A stretch of 64,000 nucleotides of DNA from Diplonema papillatum (Eukaryota; Euglenozoa; Diplonemea; Diplonemida; Diplonemidae): NCBI GenBank assembly GCA_030068145.1, contig JAPJBO010001099.1, positions 1-64,000 on the forward strand, in the 5' to 3' direction. The notes below the pieces were generated by a model, which saw only the letters and a program-made list of their open reading frames with translations, did not search any database and was not told where the DNA came from. Positions 50,596 through 62,300 of this stretch are shown here, piece by piece. How positions within the stretch are numbered: the stretch's first letter is position 1; every line of letters begins with the position of its first letter. Made by a program: the position numbers and the translations under genes.

Positions 50596-53067
50596 ATGGC
50601 AAGCGCACAATGCTGCTGCATTAACTGCAAGACAAGAATGGAGATGCTGGATGTTAGCTACAAGAGGGCGGCGAAAGATGTCGGAGGCTTCGAATGCGAC
50701 GTTTGTGGGTACAAAAACGGCACCCGCAATCGGCGCCAACGTATCGGATGCAAGGCCTGTGACTTCGACCTGTGCTCGAAGTGTGGCAACAGCTGGGTGT
50801 TGAAGAAGCTCCTTCAGCCCTCGAGCAGTGGTGCACAGCAGGCTGATGCGCCCCAGGCCACAAACAGCGGCACAACACAGGCCAGCGGTGGTGCAACTTC
50901 AGAACCTTTGGCACAGCAAGTTGCTGAGCAACCCATCACTGCTGAAAACATCCCTGCCGACCAGCCTTCACCTGCCGCAGATCCAGCACCAAACTTTGGT
51001 CCAAAGGGGTTTCCTGCAGGCACAGTGCTCGGGAACCTCACACAAGACGGACTTGCACGACCAGACGATCCGCGTTACACTAGTGCATCAAGCAAGACAT
51101 GGGACTTCCATGTCTACTTTCAGGTTCTCGAAGACGGGCTAGCCATGTGTCGTTTGGAAGGGTGCACACACATGCCAAAGATGCGCAACGAGAAGGGAAC
51201 ACCAAAACGCCACTACGATACGTACCACAACCACGAGGCGATTGAGGCAGCAAAGCGAGGCATCCGGGAGAGGGCTGAAGAGAGAAAGAGAAAAGCGGAA
51301 GCAGCAGCAAACGAGAAGGCGAGCACCGCGAAGCAGCGTCGCATTGCTGTTTCGCCAACAGTGCGGGGGTTGCCACTGGATGAGCATGTTGTCTTCACGT
51401 TTGCCAAGCACCACCTCCCGTTCCACATCATTGAGTCGCCGGACTTTCGTTCTCTGCTCAAGGCAGATGTCATCATGACGAGACGCGAACTCAGCCAGAA
51501 GACAGCGCTGCTTGCAGAGAAGCTCATGACAGAGCTCTTCGCCTCACTTGCCGGGGAAGATGTCTGCCTCCTCGTGGATGCGGCAACGAAATGCCGCAGA
51601 ACATTTCTTGGTGTGTCCCTCGCCTGTGGAAACACAGTGTATCACTACGGTGATATAGAGGTGAAGTGTTCAATGACTGCTGCAGCTATCGCTGGATGCC
51701 TGGACAAGATTCTGGATACACTCACCGAAGGGGGGATCACCGTTGTTGGTGCTGTGGCGGACAACGCAGCGGCGATGCAGAGCGCACTGGACCAGCTGGG
51801 GGACGAAAGTGAATCGGACGAGTCGGAAGCAGAGCAAGACGCAGACGGGATGCCTGCCGAGGATGCGCTGAATGCGACAAGAGAGCACCTTGCTTATCGT
51901 GGGCTCCTCGTCTTTCGGTGTGGGGCCCACAGCCTCCAGCTTGTCCTCAAGGACATCTTCGACATCGACCGCTTCTCAGCGTTCAAGAAAAGATTCCTTG
52001 TCGAAAACGAAAAGTACGTGCACAAGGAGGGGGCAGAACAACTGAAGGCAGCCCAGGCAGAAGCTCAGGTTCCTAACACTCAGATCAAAGGACTTCGTTG
52101 CTTCACCACTGTGAGATGGAACAGTATGTACGATGCCATGCTTCGCCAGAAAGAGCTCAGTGCCCACATCGAAACTGTGTCGGGAGACGGCACCAACTGG
52201 GAACGATACTGGTCCGACCTTAACCAGTTGATCGACATCTGTGCCCCATTTGCCATTGCCACAGATGTTGTCCAATCGGACCGAATGACTTTGGAGGGAC
52301 TTCTTGGGGTGCTCGCCTTCCTGGACCAGCATGCTGCAAAGATGCGAAAAGGAAACCTTCGAGCGAAGGAAGCTTCGGAAATCTGGGAGACCAGGAAGGA
52401 GCGTCACTTCACATCTGCTGCCACCTCTCTTTTCAGCACCCTGAACCCAAAGGAAAACCACGGGGATTGGTCCCGGCGACACCACAGAAATTCTTTGGAT
52501 GAAGTGCTCAAGCACGTTGTTCCCTATGCCGACCGGAAGAAGAAGTCCCTTGGGACCTTCAAAGATCGCGAGAGCCAGGTAACCACCGAACTTACAACGT
52601 TCTGGAACCACGGGGTTGTTCCTGCTTGCGCAGGCTCGTTCCTCAAATACTGGAGCACCCACACACGCCGCCTTGACTTCCCCGTGTTGAGTTCCTTTGC
52701 CATTGCACTTGCCAACTGCACAACAACCGAGGCTGCGGTAGAACGGAACTTCAAGGTCCTCTCGCGGCAGTTAACGAAGCACCGCGCATCCTTAAAGTCG
52801 CAAAAAGCATCTTCTTTGGCGATCATCGCGATTAACTATCCGAAGCTTGCTGCCGACCACTTTGCACCCGAATCTGAGAAGAAGGCAGCCACAGAAAAAA
52901 GAATGTTCACACGCCTTGCCATGCGGCTGTCCGAAGAGCAAAAGAGTTGCATTGCCCCGTGGTTCTCACTCAGCCCGCAGGGTACAAATGCCAGTCCACC
53001 CCAGAGTCAGACATCTTCTTCCAATGATGTATCACCGCCTAACAATGTTGCCCGGGCTCTTTACTGA
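50596..53067 (+). CDS. hAT transposase 1
   Basis: Frame open from 50494; the first ATGs are 50548 and 50596, and the latter (MASAQCC) precedes the first finger. Numbering is from 50494. At 40-95 a Cys-rich ZZ-like finger has CINC, CDVCGYK and CKACDFDLCSKC. At about 220-245 a BED-like finger has CRLEGC and H-x4-H. The RNase H-like core has Asp362 (LLVDAATK), Asp423 (VADNAAAM), FRCGAHSLQL, and a Glu in TTTEAAVERNF (about 746) within the C-terminal dimerisation block. This is the hAT DDE layout. The frame is uninterrupted, so the enzyme may work and could serve the nested non-autonomous copies. Confidence 0.9.
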   Translation: MASAQCCCINCKTRMEMLDVSYKRAAKDVGGFECDVCGYKNGTRNRRQRIGCKACDFDLCSKCGNSWVLKKLLQPSSSGAQQADAPQATNSGTTQASGGATSEPLAQQVAEQPITAENIPADQPSPAADPAPNFGPKGFPAGTVLGNLTQDGLARPDDPRYTSASSKTWDFHVYFQVLEDGLAMCRLEGCTHMPKMRNEKGTPKRHYDTYHNHEAIEAAKRGIRERAEERKRKAEAAANEKASTAKQRRIAVSPTVRGLPLDEHVVFTFAKHHLPFHIIESPDFRSLLKADVIMTRRELSQKTALLAEKLMTELFASLAGEDVCLLVDAATKCRRTFLGVSLACGNTVYHYGDIEVKCSMTAAAIAGCLDKILDTLTEGGITVVGAVADNAAAMQSALDQLGDESESDESEAEQDADGMPAEDALNATREHLAYRGLLVFRCGAHSLQLVLKDIFDIDRFSAFKKRFLVENEKYVHKEGAEQLKAAQAEAQVPNTQIKGLRCFTTVRWNSMYDAMLRQKELSAHIETVSGDGTNWERYWSDLNQLIDICAPFAIATDVVQSDRMTLEGLLGVLAFLDQHAAKMRKGNLRAKEASEIWETRKERHFTSAATSLFSTLNPKENHGDWSRRHHRNSLDEVLKHVVPYADRKKKSLGTFKDRESQVTTELTTFWNHGVVPACAGSFLKYWSTHTRRLDFPVLSSFAIALANCTTTEAAVERNFKVLSRQLTKHRASLKSQKASSLAIIAINYPKLAADHFAPESEKKAATEKRMFTRLAMRLSEEQKSCIAPWFSLSPQGTNASPPQSQTSSSNDVSPPNNVARALY

Positions 53068-56000
53068 GTCATAATTACTGGCAATCACACCCATCCAAAA
53101 TCCCCCTGTTCTCATTATGAATATCTCTTGCATCAGGGTCAGGTAATTCGTACGAATTCGTATTCGTATTTTTCGTTTCGTATTTTTTCGTATTTACGAA
53201 ATACGAACGAAATACGAAAGTCGTGTTTGTGATCGATTCCTGCAGCACCGCAGGAATTGATGACTTGCCTTACATACAGCACCACGAGACTTTTTCCAAC
53301 TTCGATGGTGGGCCGGGCACGGCGTGTGTGGCCCTGCCAACATTGTTGATAAAATCCGCAACGTAGCTGCCAGCATGCGATAGGTTCATTGCCATATCTC
53401 TCTCAAATCCGCAAAAATTACAGGACTTGCCGAATTTATCAAGAATCCTCAAGAGAAGTTTTTAACTTTAAAAAATGATCGCCAAACACTTCGTGTTGTG
53501 GGTGTTCCTGTTATTATTATTGCTGGTGCACACTACAAGTGCCATGCCTACGGGAGGTGCAGCACGAGAAGGGACGCAGCATCAGAAGGCAGCCAGGGTG
53601 AGACGTCGTCAGCAGGAAACTGCAGACCCTGACCAGGCGAGAAGGAAAAAACGCCGCCTTCCAAGTGAAGAGTCGAGTAGTACAGCGTCAGACACAGAGT
53701 CAGAGTCACAGGAGGCTGAGCCTGAGGAGCGAAGGTGCCTATGCGGAGAGCTGTTAGTGGTACTCGCCCTTGAGAAATTGAAGACGCAAAGGGGACGGGA
53801 CTGGAGGTTGTGGGAGTGTGATGCATGTGGCGGAGTCGATGGTGCTCGTTTTTCGTGTCCGAAAATCAAGGGTCACTGCGGCATGGACATCTGTGAAACC
53901 TGCCACAAGACAAACAACAGCTTCGCTGGGTTCGTTAACGAAGTCCGTACCAATCTGCTCGCAAAAGTTCGCAATCAGAAACGCGCCCTCGTTGCTCGCA
54001 TGAGGGACCTGCAACGTCACTTGACAGAGCTTGAAGCAGCAGCCGGAAAGAGTGAGGATCAGACCCAGTCAACGGATCAAGCTTCGCATCGTCCCGAAGT
54101 ACCTGAACTGGCTGAAGGTGCACAGTTGAGCGAAAACGCCGCGAGTAATGACAACACTCGAGAAAGTACTGCGGCCGCGGCGGGTTCGGCCTCTGTTGCC
54201 ACCGTTGTGTCTAAGCCACTCCCTGCGATTGTAGAGTATGTGACTGAGTACTCCTCCAAAATAGCCAGCGGAGTGGGACGCGGCTATTTATGCGGGCCCG
54301 TTTGCACAAAGACCAACGGGAACAAGGTCGTAAAATGCAATATCTGCCAGAAGGAAATCGGGAAGACAAGCATTCAGCGGCATTGGGAGGGACAACACGG
54401 CCCTAAGTCTCCTCGAAGAGCGCGTGCGTCTGGTGCAGTCTCTTCCGCTGCTGTGGCTCCTTGGAACGAAATGTCGTTCACTCGTCGACTTGCACTTCTC
54501 GTCTCTGAGTATGGCCTGCCGAACTCGATCATGGATACCCCACTGTTCCGATCGATACTGAACCCGACTGGCCTTGCCAAGCAGCGCTTCTGGACAAAAG
54601 AGCTTGTCCGGGAAACCAGAGATTTTGCTGCTGAGACAGAAGAAATGTTCTTTGCGGTGAATCGGGGTGCAGACGTCTTCCTGCTCATCGATGGTGCCAC
54701 TGTTCGTGGAAGAACTTTCTTGGGATTTGCTGTGAGCAACGGTGCCTCAACTTTCTTTCTTAAAAACGTTGAAATAGCATCAGCGAACGCTCAGACTATT
54801 TGTTCCGAGCTGGATCATACGATCGCACTGCTTCGCGATCGCGGAAGTCTCAATGTGTTCGCTATTGTGGCGGACAACGCATCTGCTATGTTGAGAGCAA
54901 TGAAGGACCTCATCAGTGATGCAGAAGCATTCGGGGTTTCCCTGTCACCCGATTCCTTCGAGTTTGAAATTCGCGGATTGGGAATTGACTTCACTGATGA
55001 AGGGGAGGAAAGTGTCGAGAAACTGATGTTCGAGACACTCAAATATGCAAAGAATCACGGCATATTTGCTTTCCGATGTGCCTGTCACAGCATGCAACTT
55101 TGCATGGGTGACATTATGAAGCACCCCTTCATGTCATCAGTGAAAGATGAAGTGATTGATCTTGCAAAAAAGTTCAACACAGCTGAAGAAAAAGCCCGTA
55201 TTCGACAGATGCAGTTGGATGCGGGGGAAAGCCATCCCCGCGTGGTGCGATACCCGACGTCGGTGCGATGGAGCAGCGTGTATGACACCGCGCTCAGCAT
55301 CGCCACGCTTCGCGACAAAAGCATCCGATACCTGCCTGGAGTCAGTGATGCGTTCCGCCGGCAACTTTCTTTTTTTCTGAGCATACTTGCCCCATTTGCC
55401 CTGGCAACTGATCACCTGCAAAAAGAGTCGGAGGGCTTGATGAAACTGCATTCGACAATCCAAAGCATCACGGACGGGCTTGCAGTGGCACGAGTGAGGC
55501 ACAGTCAGAACAAGAACGAGCTCAGTGTCGTCGAGTACGCCATTAAGAAATGGACCTGGCGCATAGAAAAGAACTTGTCGTTTCCAGCCATGCAAGTTCT
55601 GGAGTCTCTGCACCCCGACGTCGACCAGATGCTGGTCCAGAATGAGCAGAAAGCCCGACAGTGGAATATGCTGTGCCGGTTCTTGCGCCCATTCGTTAGC
55701 CGGAGACTTCGCGATCAAAGCACCCTTGAACAAACTCTTGTTCAACTGAAAGTCGTGTACAACGAGTTCAGAAACCGAGCCCGAGGCCCGAGCGGGGAAG
55801 TTATCAAACACGGGTACAAGCATAGCTGTCAGCCACAAGGTAGCCACTAGTGGCTAATTGGGAGCCACAAAGTAGCCACAAACCTTGTGGCTACCTTTGT
55901 GGCTAATTATGCAAAATTTTGATACCCAGGAAAACCACGTGAAACTAGTTTTTTCGGCCAGAAAATGCATCTAAAACACAATTTCTGATGATTTTGACAG

Positions 56001-56072
56001 GTTTTTGGGCCCGAATTTGGGTAAGCTGCTTCGCCCTGGCCTCGTATCCTCAGCCGCGAGTCAGCGGCAACG

Positions 56073-56470
56073 TTGGCAACTCTATCAGTAACTTCGTACA
56101 ACACTGCGAGTAATTCAAGGCTTGAAAAGTTCAGAAAACAACAACAAGCTGCTGCATCTTGCCAACACGGTCGCAGCACCAATGCTAATGCCATAGTTCT
56201 GGTACATTTTGAGTCAGAGAGTGCACCGGAGGAAGACGAACCCGTCGAAAGCGATGTTGATATTTCAGACCGCAGAGTCAGTACGAAGCTGCCAATGCTT
56301 CTGTTGCCAAGTTTTGGAGCAGGCAAGGAATCAATTTAGTTCAAAGGGTCGATTGTCCGCAAACCCGTTTCAGTTGCGGGGTGCATAGTCTCCAACTTTT
56401 CCTGCTAAAGGACCCAAACCACGCCGGTGACAGCCGTACTAGTAACGACGATGCACTGATATTCTAAGTA
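56073..56470 (+). pseudogene. Decayed hAT transposase fragment
   Basis: An acidic SESAPEEDEPVESD stretch parallels the DESESDESEAEQDAD insert of transposase 1. About 100 bases on, in another frame, RFSCGVHSLQLFLLKD parallels its FRCGAHSLQLVLKD. Frames are broken and the rest is lost, as in deletion derivatives. Confidence 0.6.
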
Positions 56471-57290
56471 CCCAAGGTTAAACAGGACAGCAACGACCCA
56501 GCAAACGGAGCATTTCACAATTACGACAACTCTTCTACTCGGTACCCCGTCACCAGCGAGTTTGCTTGCTTGCTTGCAAAGTGCACAGAGCTCGCAACTT
56601 CACACGGCAGCAGGCATAGTTACTATGATAGTACAGCAGGAGCACACTGACAGTGTGACTGACTCCCTGTAACAGCTGTCACTGAGTGGCACTGTTACAC
56701 TTGTTGCAATCAGCGTCCGAAAGAGTTCAAGGAGGAGCCAAAGATCCGAGAAAAGTAGCGGGGGCAATCTCTCACACGTCTTGGAAATTCCTCGCAGGCT
56801 CCTGTAGCACAGGCCCAGCCAAGGCACAAGGGAAAGTTGAAAGTGACTGACTTGCGACAATACCAGTCCAGCAGGGCAGCACGGGCCGCAGGCCCGCGGC
56901 AGGGAGCTCAAGCTCAGTCACCATCCGCCAGCTCCTGACTATTATCAGACGGCTGCCACGTTTTCTTTGCAGCTTTCTGGCAGCATTCAAATCTGTTTGG
57001 CTGCGGCGGTACTTGCCGCTCTCTCCCACTCCTCCTCTGGGGTCATTCAAGAGGCTCGGAGAGCGCCGGTCGCTGGTTGAGAGGCCCTCTCAGAGGGTTT
57101 CAGGACAGAAATGGTAAGCGCTTTGCAAGTAGAATGGGTCTGTCACTCTCGCCAACCTGAATTATGCATGATTCTGTGTGCATAATGCCTACTACTACTT
57201 TAGTAGCAGTAGCGGTTTAGTAAACCGTTTACCAGTGGTACCCCAGGGTGCGCAACCAGGATGCCGAGCCCAGGGTGTAGCAACTAACCC
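56471..57290. other. Interior of hAT element 3, no gene seen
   Basis: Sequence between the transposase relic and the right inverted repeat. No coding signal was found. Confidence 0.4.
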
Positions 57291-58931
57291 GTATTCTGGC
57301 CCAAAACCCTGTCAAAATCGTCAGAAAACGTGTTTCAGATGCATTTTCTGGCCGAAAAAGTTAGTTCCACGCGGTTTTCCGTGATACCAAAATTTTGCAT
57401 AATTAGCCACAAAGGTAGCCACAAGGTTTGTGGCTACTTTGTGGCTAAATGGGGCCACAATGTGGCAACCTTGTGGCTGACAGCTATGGTACAAGTTTTT
57501 TTGGAGAAATCATGCCCTTGCTACAGCAGAAGAGAGTGAACTGCTAACTCTCTTCGCTTGCACTTTGGGCAAAGCGACAGCTAGCGAAGCTTCTGTAGAA
57601 CGACACTTCAAGAAGTTGTCGGTCCTTTTAAACAAAAAGAGATCCACACTCTCCACTGAAAATTTAAACGCTTCCATGAGTGTTGCCCTGAATCATAGGC
57701 TGCTGCATGAAGACCTGTATCGCGACACAGGGAAAAAAGCCAAGGCTGAACGCCGTGCGGAGCGTGCTGCACAGGCACTGGAAGCTGCCGTGCCCCAACC
57801 AGAAAGCCCCCGAGAGCCCAGCGAGGAAGCAGCTCATGAAAGCCTGGATGTTGAGGCCTCGCAAGCACAAGTACCAGAGATAGGAAATTTGAGTTTTCAG
57901 CCTCTCCCCCTCCAGTTCGCGGATTTTGAGGACAAAGACTCTGTTCAGTAATCTAGAATCTAGACTGCTGTAGACGGGGTCGACCTCGCCTTTCAAGGAA
58001 TCTGAAGTCTCCACGTTTTCTCCTTTTTTTTGCGTTTGAAATCCATTCCAACATTGTCTGTGTTGGCAAACCGTTTCGTTATCAACATTTTCTCTCACAT
58101 GCGGTGAACCTGAATAATCATGTTGGTTTCCCCTTCGAGAACGCACAGCCTGAGCCTGTCTGCCACATTCTAGCCGCATGACATTGACACTGCTGACGTA
58201 TGTCAGCATCAGTTGGGCATGCACATCAGTTCGGTGCTTGCAAGCTGTGAGATGCCCCCGAAGAGGCCTTCGGCTGCGAATCGGCGAGTCATGGATTTGT
58301 ACGGAAACACGACATTTCGTATTTCGTTCGTATTTCGTAAATACGAAAAAATACGAAACGAAAAATACGAATACGAATTCGTACGAATTACCTGACCCTG
58401 CTTGCATAAACTCAGTGAAGTACCTCTCCTCCGCCAGACTACTGCTTGCCAGTGCCCTGGCAGGGGTGAGGGGTGGTGCTTACCACCTCGAATGTATCAG
58501 CTCTGTTCCCCTTACTTCTGGTGAAGCTCCGAACTTCACTCTAATTCCTCTCTGTTCTCGATCTGAATTCGCCAAGAAAGCCCAAAAAAATGTTCTTCAG
58601 TTCCCTCACCAACTTTTCTACAGTAAGCACAGCACCCCAGGAGGATGCCGCCAGTACCCCAGTCAGGGTGGCCCCAGGCTGACAAGCACACAGAGACATA
58701 CCAGATAGTCCAAACACAGGTGGGGACACGAGAACAACACGATACATCATCGAAAAACGTATGTATAATTGTGTTGTGTTGGTGTCCAGAAAACGCTGTT
58801 TTCTGGACCAGTTCCACGGGGCCACAATAAAAAAGATTCTAGCCACAATAGCCACAATACTTTGTGGGTAAATGTTGTGGCTATTCTGCCCACATTGTGG
58901 GAAAGTTGTGGGTGCACAGTGCTGGTTATCC

Positions 58932-59107
58932 CCCCCCCCCTTGTACCATAGCCCTTCCCACTCTTGCATGTGTCTTGTGTCTCTCTGGCATGCCTTCCGG
59001 CCCGAAGAGGCCCGTAAAGCCTGCCCGAAAACTGGAACGCGGCTCTCCGGAGCTGCCAAAAGAATGTGGTGCCTCTTGCAAAAAAAAAAAGAAATTGAAA
59101 TGGAATT
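58932..59107. other. Short spacer
   Basis: Between hAT element 1 and the LINE 5' motif; it contains an A-run at about 59081. Confidence 0.4.
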
Positions 59108-59144
59108 TTTGCTTTACTTTATTGGTGGCTTACCGTGGTCACCC
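59108..59144 (+). promoter_or_regulatory. LINE 5' UTR motif shared with 36881-36916
   Basis: TTTGCTTTACTTTATTGG then TGGCTTACCGTGG, about 170 bases before ORF1. Candidate internal promoter or RNA element. Confidence 0.65.
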
Positions 59145-59311
59145 ATAAACCTCCCTCGGGTTTGTGAGGAAAGCGGTACCGGTCTCCCCGGTGAAAGAAG
59201 TCCCCGACAAAAAGAAACAACACAACAACAACACGAACGAAGACGAGTGCACGAGTTTCCTCTGACCGCCACAGAGAGAGACAGATCGGAAGCCGCGCCC
59301 GACCGCGCAAC

Positions 59312-62300
59312 GTGACACCGACTACCCCTGAGCCGGGGAAGAGCCACCTGACAGCGGCTAGCGCCTTCGTTCCGGCGCGCGTGAAGGCCCACACCCGGCG
59401 GAGGGGTGTGAACAATACGGTCATGAAGGCACACGGCGACACCCCGCCCGGCGTGATGCTCCTGGTCGCACTAGCCGCCGCACTGGCAACGCCGCCGCCA
59501 AACAGCAACGGCGGCGGCGCAACGAAGACGCTCGACGAGCCCTTGGGGCACGTGCAGGAACCGGGAGGCGGGCTGACGCAAGGCAACACGACGCACCAGC
59601 CGAGACCCCCGGTCCAACCCACGACAAAGGCAGGACACCAACGTGACACGCCTCACAGCACCAGGGAAGTCTACAATTGGTCACCGCCAATCCGCCCCTC
59701 AACCGTCACCTCGGCCGGAACACAAAACACCAACCCGCGACGACCTAGCAGCCTCTCACGCCACGCCGCAGCCACACCGGTACTCCTGCCTCCCCGGTAC
59801 ATCCTACTCCGCTCCCTCACTCGAAAGCAGCGCCGTCTCCACCGAGACTACGACCGCAGGCTCGCCCGACAGCGAACGAAGCAAGAGGAGGACAACCGCA
59901 AAAGGGAGCACAGGGCGCAGAGCAGGGAAATGCTCATCTTTGCACAAGAGACCACTCCCGGCGCCACGACTCAACACTCCGCCCAACCCGCCGGCCCGCT
60001 GTACCTCTCCCTGGACTACTACATAGGGGAAACGACAGCCGACGAGAAAGAGGCAAGAAGCACTGCACCGGCGGGTGACCCGGATCTGCCCGGGCTGCCA
60101 CCAACGAACAGGCGCAAAGACCGCAGCAACGACGCCCCGACCAGCCAGCTACACCGCATCGCGCCCGAAATCGCTCACCCCACAGCAACGGCATCACAAC
60201 CGGGAAGCGAGCAAGCGGCACCGTCCACAGCCCCTCCGGGAACGGAAGCACACATAGCGACGACCCACACCGCAGCAGACGAACAACACCCTGAAGGCAC
60301 CAAGGGCCCCAGCGCCCAAACGACAGCCAGAACGAACTTCTTCGTCCAGGGACTAGACGGCAAACGACACCTCGTCGCAGCTCACCTCGACGAACGGTTA
60401 GGGGACGTGCTGGAGCGCCACATGCCAGCGAACTTAGAGGCGTACGTCATCCGCGGCAGTGGCGCCCCACTCCCCCTCGACCAACCGCTTGAGTCAATAG
60501 GCTTCGAAAGCGGGATGTCCCCCGGAGTCGCGGTGTGCGCGCGCATGCATGGCGGCGGCGGCGGCGGCAGGGGCAAGGTCCACGTCCGTGTTGTACGGCC
60601 AGGCGCAGCACACGCGACGCACAGCGCGGCGGGCGCGGGAGGACGAGGCGGACGAGGTCACGCTGGCGGAGGCGACCCCAGAGCGGGCCACCACGCGAAC
60701 ACAAGTGGCCGCGGAAGCACGAACGTCGACGACAAGCGGACCACGCAGCGGCCAACGCCCGAAAGGAACCAGCAACCAGAGGCCAACAACAGAGACGAGC
60801 AAGGCGGGCACAAGCTATACGGAGGCTGGGAGTGGCCAGAAACTCGTTTCAGGTACGTGCTTCCGTGGACGGAAACCAGCGGCAGCTGGGAAGAAGTCAC
60901 CCGACAGCCTTACTCGTGGGCGCAAAGCTGCCTCCACCGCACAGTAAACAGGAACATCATCAACTCCTGTTGGAACGACAGTGCGGAGACCTCGTTCACA
61001 AAAGGGGAACTGCACCGGGAACTACGCATGGAGTTCTCGACACCACAAGCGAACGAGGAAGAGGTCTTGCGCTGCAGCGGGCACGGGGGCTTCATCGAAC
61101 GCACCGAGCACGACGACGACACCCCGTCCCCATACGTAAACATCATGCTCAACGAGGGGACGGCGCTCCACGAGGCCCACGAAATCGCGTCCCGAATCTC
61201 CGACTGGCAGCTGGGGCTAACGTACTGCCGGGGGACGTTGGGTATCCGGGTGCGTCGGGAACAAGCAAAGCAGCTACGGGCACAACTCCCCGAAGCCCCC
61301 CCGGAAGTCGGCTATTTCCTGGTATCCGGCGTCCCATGCGGTACGAACGCACACCACCTCCGCGCCAAGCTTGACAGCCTGGGTTGGACCGCCCAACCAC
61401 TTTTCAAGACCGCAAAAAACGGGAGGCACATCGAATGGGCGGTCAAGTCAGAGGTTCTACCCGGGAAATACAACCACACGACCCACGACGGCATCCGACT
61501 GACCATCCGTCGAACGAAGAGGCTACCGCTTGAGCCAACCGGACCGAACCGCTGCCCCCGCCTCTCCAACGAACTGAGAAGCGCCGAGACACACCGAAGG
61601 CACGACCCGTCACGCCCGAAGGACAACGACCGCCTCAGCTTCCAGCAGTTCCAAGCGAGGCACGGCAACAAAGCCGCAACGGTGTGGGAGATCGCCGGAG
61701 CACTCGACGCAGACCGCCCGGAGATCGACGAGTTCGACGAGGGCGCCCCGTTCGCTGGGGGGGAGCTGGTTGGCGCGGCCGACGACGACGAGGCGGGACG
61801 AGAAGGAGGCAGCCCACAAGTACCTGAAAACGAAGGGACCACCCCACCCCGACCTCCCCCCACCTCGGCTTCGCATACCAGCCCAGCCACGAGCCAACCC
61901 CTCTCCGCACAAACACTCCAAGAGGCCCTGGTCAACGCCCTGCCAGCGCTGCTAGACGTGCTGGCACGAGCCAACCAGGAACCAAAGCCACCAACTACTC
62001 ACAACGCGAAGGCGGAACCGACCCCACGAACCAACAGCACAGCACTCCGCGCATCAACAACAACCATAATTTCACCAGCCTCACGCGACACCCCGACATG
62101 CACCAACGACGCAGCACCGCAACTAACCACGCGACGCGCAAGCTGGCATCAGGACACAGACGCGCCCGGCACGGCAGGCCACAGCCTCGCGCACCCCCAC
62201 CAACCACCTCTACTTCCTACGCGGACCGTGGGGTTCCCGTTCGAACCCCCGTCCGAAAGCACAACCCAAGCCGAACCCGCTCAGACGAACCCCCCGTCAA

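Larger units (their letters stand above)
55821..57488. mobile_element. hAT element 3, inserted in transposase 2
   Basis: The ends CATAGCTGTCAGCCACAAGG and inverse extend as inverted repeats for about 200 bp with many AGCCACA/GTGGCTA iterons, like those of hAT element 1. GTACAAG flanks both sides (55814-55820 and 57489-57495). An 8 bp GGTACAAG is possible if the right end is one base shorter. The interior keeps transposase remnants but no intact gene. Confidence 0.85.
53475..57951 (+). pseudogene. hAT transposase 2, split by an insertion
   Basis: The 5' part runs 53475-55820. It opens with MIAKHFVLWVFLLLLLLVHT, a signal-peptide-like segment ending TSA. A ZZ-like finger (CLCG, CDACGG, GHCGMDICETCHK) and a BED-like finger (CNICQKEIGKTSIQRHWEGQ) follow, then the core (LLIDGATVR, VADNASAM, FRCACHSMQL). 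Element 3 interrupts at 55821-57488. The 3' part, from the second duplication copy (57489) to 57951, holds KATASEASVERHFKKLS, the hAT dimerisation block with its Glu. The two parts are in the same frame across the duplication, so the gene was intact before that insertion. Confidence 0.85.
53134..58400 (+). mobile_element. hAT element 2, inserted in hAT element 1
   Basis: The ends CAGGGTCAGGTAATTCGTAC and inverse carry dense TTCGTA iterons over about 90 bp. CTTGCAT flanks both sides (53127-53133 and 58401-58407), a 7 bp duplication. Its transposase gene is split by hAT element 3. Confidence 0.9.
50294..58924 (+). mobile_element. hAT element 1 (outer member of a nest)
   Basis: Left CAGCACTGTGCACCCACAAC and its inverse at the right end are inverted repeats of about 150 bp. 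GTTATCC flanks both sides (50287-50293 and 58925-58931), a 7 bp duplication. AGCCACA/GTGGCTA iterons lie inside the ends. It encodes one full transposase. Its 3' part is interrupted by hAT element 2 at 53134-58400; without that insert it would be about 3.36 kb. Confidence 0.9.
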
